Assembly: GCF_025515305.1 (NCBI RefSeq) | Contig: NZ_JAOPHT010000002.1 | Location: 372,001 to 436,000 of the forward strand | Direction of reading: 5' to 3' | From: Roseicyclus sediminis | Lineage (GTDB): Bacteria > Pseudomonadota > Alphaproteobacteria > Rhodobacterales > Rhodobacteraceae | DNA: 64,000 nucleotides | Shown here: positions 51,384 through 60,528 of the stretch, in pieces | Layout of the letters: each line of letters starts with the position of its first letter | How positions within the stretch are numbered: position 1 is the stretch's first letter | Notes under the pieces: generated by a model | What the model saw: the letters and a program-made list of their open reading frames with translations, nothing else | Told to the model about the DNA's origin: nothing | Database searches by the model: none | Position numbers and translations under genes: made by a program

Positions 51384-51940
51384 CCGCCCTGCCATCGGGC
51401 GATCAGGTCACCGGACCCGACGGAACGGATCTGGACCACGCCGTAGCGCCGCCGAAGCCTCGGCAACAAGGTCGCGGGATCGGCACGGCCGACCTGCTCG
51501 ACGGCAAACCCGTAGCGCCCGAGGAAGGGCACGGCCTCGAAGCCCGAGCAGAGGAAGACAAGCCTTGCGAAAGGCTTGTCATACTGCGTCTTCAGAAGCC
51601 CCATCAGCGCGGCGGCGAGCGGACGGCCACTCAATCCGTCGTCATGCACGGCGATCACCGGCAGGTCCGGGGACAGGAGGTCCCGGGCGATGGTCCCGGC
51701 GGGAACCGGAAGCCGGGGAAGCAGGACGTCGTCCACATCCGGCAGCATGACATCGCCCGGAGCCGTTGCCTGCGGTCCCAGCACATCGAGCCGGAACGGA
51801 TCTTCCGACGTCAGTTCCTGCTGCATCTGCCGAAACTCGTGACGGGCGAGCTTCCCGCGAAGATCGTCGTTGTCCTGTTCGAGCCGCCTGAGCGTCTCGT
51901 CGTAATCCCTTGTATTTCCGCCCACTTTCACTCCGGTCAC
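51380..51940 (-). CDS. Coiled-coil protein of unknown function in glycan cluster
   Basis: From GTG 51940 the frame gives 186 residues; GTG 51931, which has a better-spaced GGAGG, gives 183. An N-terminal coiled coil (DYDETLRRLEQDNDDLRGKL) is followed by a compact alpha/beta-like part (VIAVHDDGLSGRPLAAALMG, then FLCSGFEAVPFLGRYGFAVE). I do not recognise the family. The start overlaps the stop of the glycosyltransferase-like gene (GTGA), so it is probably a partner or modifier of the same glycan pathway. Confidence 0.6.
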   Translation of the reverse strand: MTGVKVGGNTRDYDETLRRLEQDNDDLRGKLARHEFRQMQQELTSEDPFRLDVLGPQATAPGDVMLPDVDDVLLPRLPVPAGTIARDLLSPDLPVIAVHDDGLSGRPLAAALMGLLKTQYDKPFARLVFLCSGFEAVPFLGRYGFAVEQVGRADPATLLPRLRRRYGVVQIRSVGSGDLIARWQGG

Positions 51941-53601
51941 CCTCCGGCCCCGAGGAGATCGCCAAGCGCGCCCGCGACCTCGGACGCGCCGTTGCGCCAT
52001 TCCGGTCGTGCCGGCACGCGCCTGGCCGCCCTGACATCGGCCATGAAGGCGGACAGGACGTCGTGCTGGGCCCCGCCCTCGGCCAGATGCGTCGCCCAGC
52101 CCCGGGATGCGGCGAACTGCGCGCGGGCCGCCTGATCGTCGAGCCGCGAATGCCGCCCCGGCACGAACAGCACGGGTCCGTCATAGAGCTGCATCAACTC
52201 ATGGAAACTGTTGTAGCCCACCGACGACACGACGCCGTCGAAGGCGGCAAGACAGGGCGCCAGCGGATAGACACTCCGGGTGACGATGTCAGGCCGGAGC
52301 CCGAGCATCGGGTCCGGCGCCGCCAGCGGCGAACGGGCCCAGACCAGTCCGATGCGTGCCCTGTCGGCGGCGGCGACGAGGTTGCGCGCAAGCAGGTTCC
52401 AGTCGCCGATGGCCTCGCCGCCGAGCGAGACGAGGCACAGGCGCCCGCGGCCGAGGCCAAGCGCCCGGCGCGCGCTTCGGCGGTCCAGCACCTCGTCGCG
52501 CCCGGTCAGCGTGACGGGCGCGGAGACGGCCATCCTCGCGAAGCCGGTCCGGTTCGCGGATCGCCCCCGCGTCACCCCGCGATCGGCCTCCGAGGCGAGG
52601 TCGCCGGGTTCCAACACGAGGTCGGCCAGCTCTTCGGAGGCCAGCGCCTCGGTCCCCAGGACCGAGGCCTGCCACATGCCCCGCCGGATGAGCGCGAGCC
52701 GCGCCGCACCGCTGCCGGGACGCGCCAGCGCGTCGACGACGAACCGCTGCAGCGCGCTTGAATCCTGCACGACGAGATCGGGTTTCAGACCGCGCAAAAG
52801 GGCCGCGAACTCCTCGGTTTCCCATTTCAGCCAGTCGCCGGTCTCGGCGCCGAGGTGCTGGGCGGTCTGCCTCAGGACCGTCTCGAACCCGAACCGCGAG
52901 ATAATGCCGGCCGCGCGGGAAAAGCTCCAGAAGACGACCCGCGCACCGCGGTCCTGGCGAAGGTGCCGGGCCACGGCCAGCATCCGCGTGACATGCCCCA
53001 ACCCTATCCCGTTGGGCACGACGACGACCACCACAGGCGCCCGCGCGCCGTCCCCGGCATCCGCGCCCGCCACTCCATTGGCATGGGCCGCGAGATCCGA
53101 GAGATCCGGGTCCCCCGGCGCTGCGTCGATCACCGCCATGCGGCGCAGGCGCGCGAGGTTGTATTGCCGCGCCGGCAGAGGTCCGGCCTCGATGCGCAGG
53201 ATCTGCAGCGGCCCCTCGGCGCGCGACAGCGTCAGCCTGCACGCGCCCGCGTAGCGGCGCGGCAGGTCCGGCAGGGCCGCCACCGGCAGGCCCGTCTCGC
53301 GGGCCAGGAAATCGGCGGCTGCCGGGTTCAGCGCGAGAAGTCGGACGTCCTTGCGCGACCCCGAGATCAGCCGCAGCAGGATCGCAAGCCCGTCACGCCA
53401 TTCCGCCGGTTCTTCCTGGCCGATGCGCCGCAAGACGATGGATACCTCGCCCGGCCAGCGCTCGATGCTTTGCCAGTCGGCCAGGGCCGCAACCTGAGAG
53501 GCGGCGATCAGCCCCCCGGCCCCGTCGAGGCTGGGATGTTCCGACAGAAGCTGCGGCAGCGGGTCGGTCGCATGGGCGAGCCATGGGCGCGGCCCGCTCA
53601 T
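51937..53601 (-). CDS. GT-B fold glycosyltransferase-like protein (MurG/GT28-like)
   Basis: The 554-residue protein has an N-terminal 190-residue extension without a recognised domain, then a GT-B-like core. It begins APVVVVVVPNGIGLGHVTRM, continues through VVFWSFSRAAGIISRFG, and reaches a C-terminal nucleotide-sugar half with LCLVSLGGEAIGDWN, VSSVGYNSFHELMQLY and VLFVPGRHSRLDDQAARA, typical of MurG/GT28-type enzymes. It would transfer a sugar from a nucleotide donor. Both ends overlap neighbours by 4 bases. Confidence 0.78.
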   Translation of the reverse strand: MSGPRPWLAHATDPLPQLLSEHPSLDGAGGLIAASQVAALADWQSIERWPGEVSIVLRRIGQEEPAEWRDGLAILLRLISGSRKDVRLLALNPAAADFLARETGLPVAALPDLPRRYAGACRLTLSRAEGPLQILRIEAGPLPARQYNLARLRRMAVIDAAPGDPDLSDLAAHANGVAGADAGDGARAPVVVVVVPNGIGLGHVTRMLAVARHLRQDRGARVVFWSFSRAAGIISRFGFETVLRQTAQHLGAETGDWLKWETEEFAALLRGLKPDLVVQDSSALQRFVVDALARPGSGAARLALIRRGMWQASVLGTEALASEELADLVLEPGDLASEADRGVTRGRSANRTGFARMAVSAPVTLTGRDEVLDRRSARRALGLGRGRLCLVSLGGEAIGDWNLLARNLVAAADRARIGLVWARSPLAAPDPMLGLRPDIVTRSVYPLAPCLAAFDGVVSSVGYNSFHELMQLYDGPVLFVPGRHSRLDDQAARAQFAASRGWATHLAEGGAQHDVLSAFMADVRAARRVPARPEWRNGASEVAGALGDLLGAGG

Positions 53602-55865
53602 GTCCGCGCTCCGTAAAGGCCGAGGAGGTTACGCGCCAGGGCCTGCATCGAGTAGTTCCGGCGAATGAAGTCCACCCGCGCCTTGCCGGGCGCGGCCAGC
53701 GCTTCGGGGAGCCAGGCCGCGATGGCCCCGGCTGCATCCGCGGCCCCGACATCGGCGTCGAGAAGCAGGCCCGCGTCCTCGCCGTCGAGATGCATCGCCT
53801 TCTGCACACCGCCGACCTGGCACGCGGCGACGGGAAGGCCGCAGGCCTGCGCCTCCAGAACGACGTTGGGCGTCCCCTCGACGCTCGACATCAGGAGGAG
53901 GACATCGCTGCTCCTGTAGATGTCGGAGGGGTCCGGCAGCGGGGCCTCGATCGTCAGATCGTCGAGGCCGAGCCGCGCGGCACTGCGCCTCACTTCGTCG
54001 GCCATCGGCCCGGCACCGACGAGGCGCGGGGCGATCTCGACGGCATGGCTGGCGCGCAGCGCGGCGATCGTCTCCAGCCAGAGGATCGGGCGCTTGTTCT
54101 CGGTCAGACGGAACACCCCGAGAATGCGGATCGGCCCGCCCGGTTGCCGCGGTCCGGACCGAGGCTTGAACACGGCCTCGTCGATGGCATTGGACAAAAC
54201 CGACAGACTGTCCCCGGCAAGCCCGAGCCAGTCTTCGTAATCCCTTGCACCCTCGAATGAATTGGCCGTGATCGCGACGGAGGGACTTGCCAGCAGCTCC
54301 CTGTAGACAGAGCGCGGCACCCAGTCGAAATCCTCGCCGCGTTTCCTCGGGCGCATGTTGCGCACGCTCAGCACGGTGCGCTCGACCTCCAGCATCCGGC
54401 CGACCAGCCCCGCGGCGATCGAGGCGCGGTCCTGCCAGCCGTGAACGACCGCGGGCTCCAGGCGCTGCACGAGACGCCAGAGCGGCAGGACATCCGTGCT
54501 CAGCCGCGCGGGGAGCATCGCGACGATGTCCCGGTCACGGTCGCGCATCGCAATCTTCGAGATATCCTCGCGCGACAGGTCGTGCACGTGGATGCCGGTC
54601 GCGCGCAACTCGGCCTCGAAATGGTCGTGACCACGGTCGCCCTCCATCGAGAACAACGCGGCGTGCAGACGGTCCGGGGAAAGGCCGGCGGCGACCAGCG
54701 AGCGGGCGACCATGAGAAACTGACGCTCGGCGCCCCCGGCCGAGAGAACCGAGTTCACCAGCAGCACCCGGTCGCTGTCCCGCAGGACCGGCGCGGAGGC
54801 GGCCTGCGGTGTTGCCTCGGCACATTCGGGATAAAGCGGGAAGAGGATGTCGGGACTTCTGATCGAAAGCGCTTCGTCGAAGCTCTGGGGCAGCTGCCGG
54901 CCGGGGTTCACGCCGAAGCCGAACCGCTCCAGCAGCAGCTTCTCGGCGGGCGCGATCGGCAGGCCTGCCTGCCAGAGAAAGACGGCAAGCCCGACATAGC
55001 CCTGCTCGAGAAGAAACCCGATGACCTTGCCGGCCTCGTCGCCGGTGACCTCTGCGCGCGCGAACTGCGCGGGAAGCAGGCTCACGAGGTGTTCCAGAAG
55101 TCGCGGTTGACCCAACGCCCGGGCCAGCCGGAGCTTTTGCGTCGGTCGCGCGTCGAGGCGAAGAAGATCGGCCGCATGCGCGATCGTGGCAGCGCGGTCC
55201 CCCAGCCGACGATGAATGCGCACCAGCCGGTTGAGCGCCTGCGCCTCGCCCTCGATATCCCCGGCGCGGGTCGTCGACACGATCGAAATGGCCGTCTCGA
55301 AATCCCCGGTGCCCTCGGCGATCCATCCGAGGCGATTGGAGAACATCGCGTTCCGGGGGTACCGCTCCAGCGCGGCCTCGCACAGCCGACGCGCCCGTCT
55401 CAATTCGCCGATGTCCCGCAGCGCGTCGATCGCCAGAAGCGTCGCGGCCTCGGTTCCGGTCGCCGCCCCCTCGAGAAGACGAAGCGCCCTCTCCTTGTCT
55501 TCGCTGGTCAGCGCCACGCCAAGCAGGACGCGCGCCTCGTCGTTTCCGGGATCGGGACCGAAGGCATTCTCGATATAGGTCCTTGCCCGGCCGGGGCGGT
55601 TGTTCTCGATTTCGTAGCGCGCCTCGTTCAGAACGATGTCGGTGCTCGCCACCTCCGCCGCCAGCAAGTCGCGGCGAACGCGATGGGCCAGCAGAGCGTC
55701 GCCCGCCTCGACGAAGCGTCGTTCGAGGAATTCCCACAATCCGGGGTGATCGACGGCGTCCAACCCGCTGTCGAGCAGGCGCAGATGCGCAGTGGCCAGC
55801 TGGCCCTTGCTGCACAACTCCACAAGCTCGAGCCGAACGGTTCCGGCACCGACATTAGACCGCAT
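53598..55865 (-). CDS. GT4 family glycosyltransferase with N-terminal helical (TPR-like) region
   Basis: The 755-residue protein has a C-terminal GT4 glycosyltransferase (from about residue 350). It starts VLLVNSVLSAGGAERQFLMV and includes VVHGWQDRASIAAGLVG, IRILGVFRLTENKRPILWLE and the donor-binding EGTPNVVLEAQACGLPVAAC. The N-terminal 330 residues are helical with repeat-like alanine/arginine-rich hairpins, resembling TPR arrays (for example GTEAATLLAIDALRDIGELR). It is the first gene of the minus-strand glycan operon. The tandem of helical repeats and GT4 suggests protein- or polymer-directed glycosylation. Confidence 0.85.
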   Translation of the reverse strand: MRSNVGAGTVRLELVELCSKGQLATAHLRLLDSGLDAVDHPGLWEFLERRFVEAGDALLAHRVRRDLLAAEVASTDIVLNEARYEIENNRPGRARTYIENAFGPDPGNDEARVLLGVALTSEDKERALRLLEGAATGTEAATLLAIDALRDIGELRRARRLCEAALERYPRNAMFSNRLGWIAEGTGDFETAISIVSTTRAGDIEGEAQALNRLVRIHRRLGDRAATIAHAADLLRLDARPTQKLRLARALGQPRLLEHLVSLLPAQFARAEVTGDEAGKVIGFLLEQGYVGLAVFLWQAGLPIAPAEKLLLERFGFGVNPGRQLPQSFDEALSIRSPDILFPLYPECAEATPQAASAPVLRDSDRVLLVNSVLSAGGAERQFLMVARSLVAAGLSPDRLHAALFSMEGDRGHDHFEAELRATGIHVHDLSREDISKIAMRDRDRDIVAMLPARLSTDVLPLWRLVQRLEPAVVHGWQDRASIAAGLVGRMLEVERTVLSVRNMRPRKRGEDFDWVPRSVYRELLASPSVAITANSFEGARDYEDWLGLAGDSLSVLSNAIDEAVFKPRSGPRQPGGPIRILGVFRLTENKRPILWLETIAALRASHAVEIAPRLVGAGPMADEVRRSAARLGLDDLTIEAPLPDPSDIYRSSDVLLLMSSVEGTPNVVLEAQACGLPVAACQVGGVQKAMHLDGEDAGLLLDADVGAADAAGAIAAWLPEALAAPGKARVDFIRRNYSMQALARNLLGLYGART

Positions 55866-56123
55866 CAGCTCAGGGCTTCCTCGAGTTGATTTGCTGCGTT
55901 CCGACTATGGAAGGCGCGCAAAGGGCTTACAACGGCGAAGTGCGGACCGCTTGACAGTTCACCGACACCGGAGACGTGCAGGGCGGGTCATTCCCATCCC
56001 GTGGCCACATGGGATGCCTCACCCGCCCGTCCGGTCGCAGCCTGCCGGCCCTGCCACCGAAACCCCCTCCGCCGACCTCCGCCGCTGACAGGTTCCGACC
56101 CCGATCCCGCCGAACGATTGACC
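55866..56123. other. 258-base spacer with a large structured hairpin
   Basis: No gene is seen. At 55981-56028, outer arms GGGCGGGT/ACCCGCCC enclose inner arms CATCCC/GGGATG around a loop containing the palindrome GTGGCCAC, a 48-base two-tier structure. It lies after the methyltransferase at 56124 and before the GT4 gene, so it could be a terminator or a leader element. Confidence 0.5.
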
Positions 56124-56834
56124 TCAGGCGAACGCGGATTTGGGGATCAGGAAATCGAAGTGTTCGGTCGCCTTCACGGAGGTATCGCGCATCATGTCCA
56201 TGATGCGCCCGTCCTTGAAGAACACGCCCGGGTCGGTTTCCGTGGGATGGATCAGGTAGTTCGGCTTGATGAAGATATGCCCGCCCGGATTGAGCCGCGA
56301 GGCGGCGTCGCGCAGGAAGTACTGCCATTCGTCGAGGCCCCAGGGCTCGGCGCTCTGGGGGCCGTAGTCGAGCCTGTCGAACTTGATCGCGATCGCCGAG
56401 ATCAGATCGAGCCCCTGGAATTCCTCGGGCAAGGGCGTGTTCGCCAGCACCGGCGAGGCCCGCCAATCCACCCCGAGGATCTCGGCCATCCGTCGGTACA
56501 TTCCGGAATCGATGTCGAGGCCGACGCCATGATGTCCGAGCGTGCGGCAGATGAAGAGGAAGATCCCCGCGCCGCACCCGAGGTCGAGGATGCGCTTGGG
56601 ACCCTCGCCATCGTGCAGGTCCGCCGTCATCACGTGGCGCGAATGGTATTGCAGCCACTTTTCCAGCTCGAAGTACTTCGAATAGTTCCGTTCCAGTTTC
56701 TCGATGCGATCCTGGGGCCAGACATCGCGCTGCGCGGCGATCTTGTCGGCGTACTCCCTGTGGAGGTTTTCCCAGGCTTCGAAGTTCACCTCCGAAAGGG
56801 CCTTGTCGACGATTTCCTGCTTGCTCGGTAGCAT
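56124..56834 (-). CDS. Class I SAM-dependent methyltransferase
   Basis: The 236-residue protein has the SAM-binding motif RILDLGCGAGIFLFICRTLG at about residue 80, the acidic loop VGLDIDSG, and RLNPGGHIFIKPNYLI later. The first 75 residues are helical and charged. It is on the same strand as the glycosyltransferase operon and probably modifies the same glycan, but the 258-base spacer suggests its own transcript. Target not known. Confidence 0.85.
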   Translation of the reverse strand: MLPSKQEIVDKALSEVNFEAWENLHREYADKIAAQRDVWPQDRIEKLERNYSKYFELEKWLQYHSRHVMTADLHDGEGPKRILDLGCGAGIFLFICRTLGHHGVGLDIDSGMYRRMAEILGVDWRASPVLANTPLPEEFQGLDLISAIAIKFDRLDYGPQSAEPWGLDEWQYFLRDAASRLNPGGHIFIKPNYLIHPTETDPGVFFKDGRIMDMMRDTSVKATEHFDFLIPKSAFA

Positions 56835-57144
56835 CGCGCGCCGCCCCTCTCGCCTGCGTCGTGACGTTCATTGCAGCTGTCATAGTGAACGCCCGCGACA
56901 GCCCGTGGCAACGTTTCTTTTCCGGCAAACGCCGGCCCCTCTGCAAGCGCGGATCGTCCAGGCCGCAGGTGCGAAATCTCCGCACGATGGTGCAGCGAGC
57001 GGCAGATCTCCGATCGGTCCTCGACGGCCAGATCCTCCCAAGCGGCGCGACGGAACGGCCCTTCGGGCAGGCCATATGCAAGCGGCACATTCGTCGCCTC
57101 CATGGTCTCGGAGGTGGTCATGTGAACTTGCCGCTTGCCGGTGT
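56835..57144. other. 310-base spacer, possibly containing a degraded small gene
   Basis: A minus-strand open frame from 57121 (MTTSETMEATNVPLAYGLPE, about 60 residues with GC-rich third positions) runs through this spacer into the methyltransferase gene in another frame. It has no clear ribosome site and no recognised domain. It could be a remnant or noise. Promoter elements for the methyltransferase must also lie here, but none was identified. Confidence 0.25.
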
Positions 57145-57933
57145 TCAGCGGCCCGTGAAACGCGGGCGCGTCTTGCCCAGAAAGGCGGCGACGCCGGCGC
57201 GAAAATCCTCGGATCCCGCCGCCGCGACAAAGGCCGCCCGCTCGGCCTCGAGCTGTTCGGCGAGCGTGTTCTGCCCGGCGCGGTCCAGCAGGCGGCGGAC
57301 CGCGCCGAAGGCTTTCGTGGGACCAGACGCAAGCAGCTGGGCCAGTTCAAGCGCCCGTGCCTCGACCGCGTCCGCGTCACACAATTCGCTGACGAGACCG
57401 AGATCTCGCGCCGCTTCCGCGGTCAGCGTCTCGCCCAGAAGCACCAGCCTGTGCGCCGCGCCGCGCGGAAGCCGCCGCGCGAGGTACCAGGTGGAGCCGC
57501 AATCTGGGACGCCTCCGATCTGCCCGTAGGCCATCGAGAACCGCGCCGCGCGGTCGGCCACCACAAGGTCGGCCCCGAGCATGAAGGCGAAACCGGCCCC
57601 GGCCGCGACGCCACGCACCGCCGCGACGACCGGCGCGTCCTGTTCGGCCAGTGCCAGGATCGCCGGGTTCAGGATGGACAGGAGCGTATCGACGACCTGG
57701 GAGCCGCTGTCGGGGTCCGCCCCCATCGCCGCCAGATCGCCGCCGGCGACGAAGCCGCGCCCGTTCGCAGCCAGGAGGATCGCCCGCGCATCGCCCTGTG
57801 CGATCGTGGCTTCCACCGCCTCGGCGAAGGCGGCCGCAAGCTCGACGCTGAGCGCATTCAGGCTGTCGGGACGGTTGAAGCGGATCTCGGCCACGTCGCC
57901 GACCCGGCGCTGGACAACCAGTGGTTCGCTCAC
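57145..57933 (-). CDS. Enoyl-CoA hydratase/isomerase family protein (PaaG-like)
   Basis: The 262-residue protein belongs to the crotonase superfamily. The CoA/oxyanion motif ANGRGFVAGGDLAAMG and the second one, VRGVAAGAGFAFMLGADL, are present. At the catalytic loop it reads IGGVPDCGSTWYL, with Asp in place of the usual hydratase Glu, as in PaaG-type isomerases. I chose GTG 57933, which has a good GGGAGG site; upstream ATGs in the frame lack one. It is divergent from an SDR/acyl-CoA synthetase pair and probably acts on the CoA ester they produce. Confidence 0.88.
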   Translation of the reverse strand: MSEPLVVQRRVGDVAEIRFNRPDSLNALSVELAAAFAEAVEATIAQGDARAILLAANGRGFVAGGDLAAMGADPDSGSQVVDTLLSILNPAILALAEQDAPVVAAVRGVAAGAGFAFMLGADLVVADRAARFSMAYGQIGGVPDCGSTWYLARRLPRGAAHRLVLLGETLTAEAARDLGLVSELCDADAVEARALELAQLLASGPTKAFGAVRRLLDRAGQNTLAEQLEAERAAFVAAAGSEDFRAGVAAFLGKTRPRFTGR

Positions 57934-58077
57934 GGCGGTGCCTCCCTGTCTCACGGCCAACATACCTGAGTCTATCACCGCGTGTATTTTGAATTGTGTT
58001 TCCGTATACGCAAGCTAGTATCGGAACTCAAGGACGAGGCGCCGCGATTGATCGCGGACCAAGGGGAGGAGTTCGGC
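57934..58077. promoter_or_regulatory. Divergent promoter region of hydratase and SDR genes
   Basis: This 144-base AT-richer spacer must hold both promoters. The palindrome GTATAC occurs near 58012, but no convincing hexamers or operator could be fixed. The SDR ribosome site GGGGAGGAG lies at its right end. Confidence 0.3.
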
Positions 58078-58839
58078 ATGGATTTGGGCCTGAAGGGCAG
58101 GAAAGCGATCATCACGGGCGCGACCAAGGGCATCTGCCGGGCGACGGCCGAGCTTCTGGCAGCCGAAGGGTGCGACCTTGCCATCTGTTCGCGGAACCCC
58201 GACGACGTCGCCGATGCCGTCGCGGCGCTGTCGGCGCATGGCACCAAGGTCTGGGGCAGCGCCTGCAACGTCCGCAAGGCCGAGGAATACGACGCCTGGC
58301 TCAAACAGGCCGCCGCCGAACTCGGCGGTTGCGACATCTTCGTGCCCGGCGTCAGTGCCGGAGGCGGCATGGAGGGCGAAAAGAGCTGGTACCGCAACTT
58401 CGAGATCGACGTTCTGGGGTGCGTCCGGGGCGTCGACACGCTGTTCGAGTTCCTGAAGGACTCCGGCAACGCGGCGGTGGTCTTCATCTCGACGACGGCC
58501 GCCGTGGAAACCTTCATGGCGCCGATGGCCTACAATGCCCTCAAGGCATCGCTGATCACCTACGCCAAGCAGATGTCGCAGGTCCACATGAAGCGCGGCA
58601 TCCGGTTCAACGTGGTCTCGCCGGGACCGATCATGGTGCCGGGTGGCGCCTGGGACCAGATCCGCGCGCAGGACGAAGGCTTCTACAACTCCATCGTGGC
58701 TCAGCAACCCGACGGCCGGATGGGCGACCCTGACGAAGTGGCGCGCTGCATCGCCTTTCTGGCGAGCGACGCGGCCAGCTGGGTGACCGGGGTCAACCTC
58801 ATCGTGGATGGCGGCTTCACCAAGCGCGTCCAGTTCTGA
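58078..58839 (+). CDS. Short-chain dehydrogenase/reductase (SDR)
   Basis: The 253-residue classical SDR has the cofactor motif IITGATKGICRATAELLAAE (the third Gly of GxxxGxG is Cys), the serine in VVFISTTAAVE (about S143), the YxxxK motif in MAYNALKASLITYAKQ (about Y156, K160), and the C-terminal VTGVNLIVDGGF. I chose ATG 58078 with GGGGAGGAG; the frame is open to 57982. It would oxidise or reduce a hydroxy- or keto-intermediate with NAD(P). It precedes the acyl-CoA synthetase by 21 bases. Confidence 0.9.
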   Translation: MDLGLKGRKAIITGATKGICRATAELLAAEGCDLAICSRNPDDVADAVAALSAHGTKVWGSACNVRKAEEYDAWLKQAAAELGGCDIFVPGVSAGGGMEGEKSWYRNFEIDVLGCVRGVDTLFEFLKDSGNAAVVFISTTAAVETFMAPMAYNALKASLITYAKQMSQVHMKRGIRFNVVSPGPIMVPGGAWDQIRAQDEGFYNSIVAQQPDGRMGDPDEVARCIAFLASDAASWVTGVNLIVDGGFTKRVQF

Positions 58840-58860
58840 CCGGCCGCGGAGGATGGGGCG

Positions 58861-60528
58861 ATGGCGGCGGACCACCCCTCGTCCGGCGTGGTGCAGGCGG
58901 GCCGGCTGAGCACGGCGCAGTTGCTGGCGCGAACGGCCGGGACATGGCCTGACAACACCGCGCTTCTCATCGACGGGGAGAGGTTGGGCTACGCGACCTT
59001 GCTGCACGAGGCACGGGAAATGGCGCGCGGCCTGCTCGGCATGGGCCTTCGCCCGGGCGACACGCTGGCGCTCTTGATGCCGAATACCGCCGACCTCGTC
59101 CGGCTGTTCTACGCGGCGGGGATGGTCGGGGCCTGTTCGCTGACGCTCAACACGCGGTTTCGCGGCCCGGAACTGGCCTTCGCCATCGGCCATTCCGAAG
59201 CGACGATCCTCGTCGTCGGGCAACATGCCCTGCCCGACCTGGACCTCAGGGGCCGCCTCTTGGAGGCCCTGCCCGAGCTTGCCGGATGGGACGGCGCGGC
59301 CCCCCTGGCGATGGAGGCGGCGCCGGCCTTGCGGCGCCTCGTGGTGCTCGGGTCCGACGCACCGGACGCCTGGCCCGGCGCGGCCGATCTGGAGGCGGCC
59401 GGGGCGACGATCGCACCAAGCGAGGTCGCGGCACGGGCAGACACCGTTGCGCCGGACAGCCCGGCGCTGATGATGTACAGTTCCGGCACCACCGCGCGGC
59501 CCAAGGCCTGCCTGCTGAGCCACGCCTCGCTGAACATGATCGGCGCGGCCTTCGCCGAACGCTTCCGCATCGGACCGCAGGACCGGATCTACAATCCCCT
59601 GCCCTTCTTCCACATGTCCACCATGCTGCCGATGGCGGCCTGCCGGGCATCGGGGGCGATGCAGATCTGTACAGCACACATGAACCCGGCCGAGGCCCTA
59701 GACACTATCGAAGCGGAACGGGCCACTATGGCCTACCTGTCCTTTCCGGCAATCGTGTCACAGATCACGGACCATCCCGACTTCACGTCCCGCGACCTTT
59801 CCTCGCTGCGCCTGTTCCACGCTGTGGGCCCACCCGAGTTGATGCGCCGCTATGCCGGCTGCTTTCCCACGGCGACCTACGTCAACGCCTACGGCCTGAC
59901 CGAAGCCACCGGGGTGCCGGTCTGGACGGGCCCCGACGATCCGCTCGAGGTGGCTCTGACATGCAGCGGGCGGCCCTTCGACGGCCTGGAGGTCCGGGTC
60001 GCCGACCCCGAGACCGGAGCCCTCCGCGGCAGGTCGACCTCGGGCGAGTTGCAGCTTCGGGGGTATTGCCTGTTCTGCGGCTACAATGCCGATCCCGAGG
60101 CCACGGCAGCGGCGCTCACGCCGGATGGCTGGCTGCGCAGCGGCGACCTCGGGCAGGTCGATGACGAGGGGCGCGTCGTTTTCGAGGGGCGGCTGAAGGA
60201 CATGCTGAAGATCGGGGGCGAGAACGTCGCGGCCCTCGAGATCGAGACGCTGCTGGCCAGCCACCCGGCGGTCAAGCTGGCGCAGGTCATCGGGGTTCCC
60301 GACGCGCGGCTGGGCGAGGTCGCGGCCGCCTATGTCGAACCGGTGGCCGGCATGGACTGCGACCCGCAAGCGCTGGTCGACTGGTGTTCCGGCCGGATCG
60401 CCGCCTTCAAGGTGCCCCGTTACATACGATGCGTCACCGACTGGCCGATGAGCACCACCAAGGTGCAGAAGTTCCGCCTGCCCCGGGATTTCGACGCGGC
60501 CGACCGCCTGACACCCCGGTCGGGCTAG
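58861..60528 (+). CDS. AMP-forming acyl-CoA synthetase (ANL superfamily)
   Basis: The 555-residue protein has the ANL motifs: phosphate loop LMMYSSGTTARPKACLLSHA, NAYGLTEATG, the hinge region RSGDLGQVDDEGRVVFEGRL followed by KDMLKIGGENVAALEIE, and the C-terminal lysine in MSTTKVQKFRLPRD. In the phosphate loop the usual GRPKG glycine positions read ARPKA, a mild departure. It probably activates the substrate of the hydratase/SDR pathway. Its TAG stop overlaps the convergent SDR stop (CTAG). Confidence 0.9.
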   Translation: MAADHPSSGVVQAGRLSTAQLLARTAGTWPDNTALLIDGERLGYATLLHEAREMARGLLGMGLRPGDTLALLMPNTADLVRLFYAAGMVGACSLTLNTRFRGPELAFAIGHSEATILVVGQHALPDLDLRGRLLEALPELAGWDGAAPLAMEAAPALRRLVVLGSDAPDAWPGAADLEAAGATIAPSEVAARADTVAPDSPALMMYSSGTTARPKACLLSHASLNMIGAAFAERFRIGPQDRIYNPLPFFHMSTMLPMAACRASGAMQICTAHMNPAEALDTIEAERATMAYLSFPAIVSQITDHPDFTSRDLSSLRLFHAVGPPELMRRYAGCFPTATYVNAYGLTEATGVPVWTGPDDPLEVALTCSGRPFDGLEVRVADPETGALRGRSTSGELQLRGYCLFCGYNADPEATAAALTPDGWLRSGDLGQVDDEGRVVFEGRLKDMLKIGGENVAALEIETLLASHPAVKLAQVIGVPDARLGEVAAAYVEPVAGMDCDPQALVDWCSGRIAAFKVPRYIRCVTDWPMSTTKVQKFRLPRDFDAADRLTPRSG

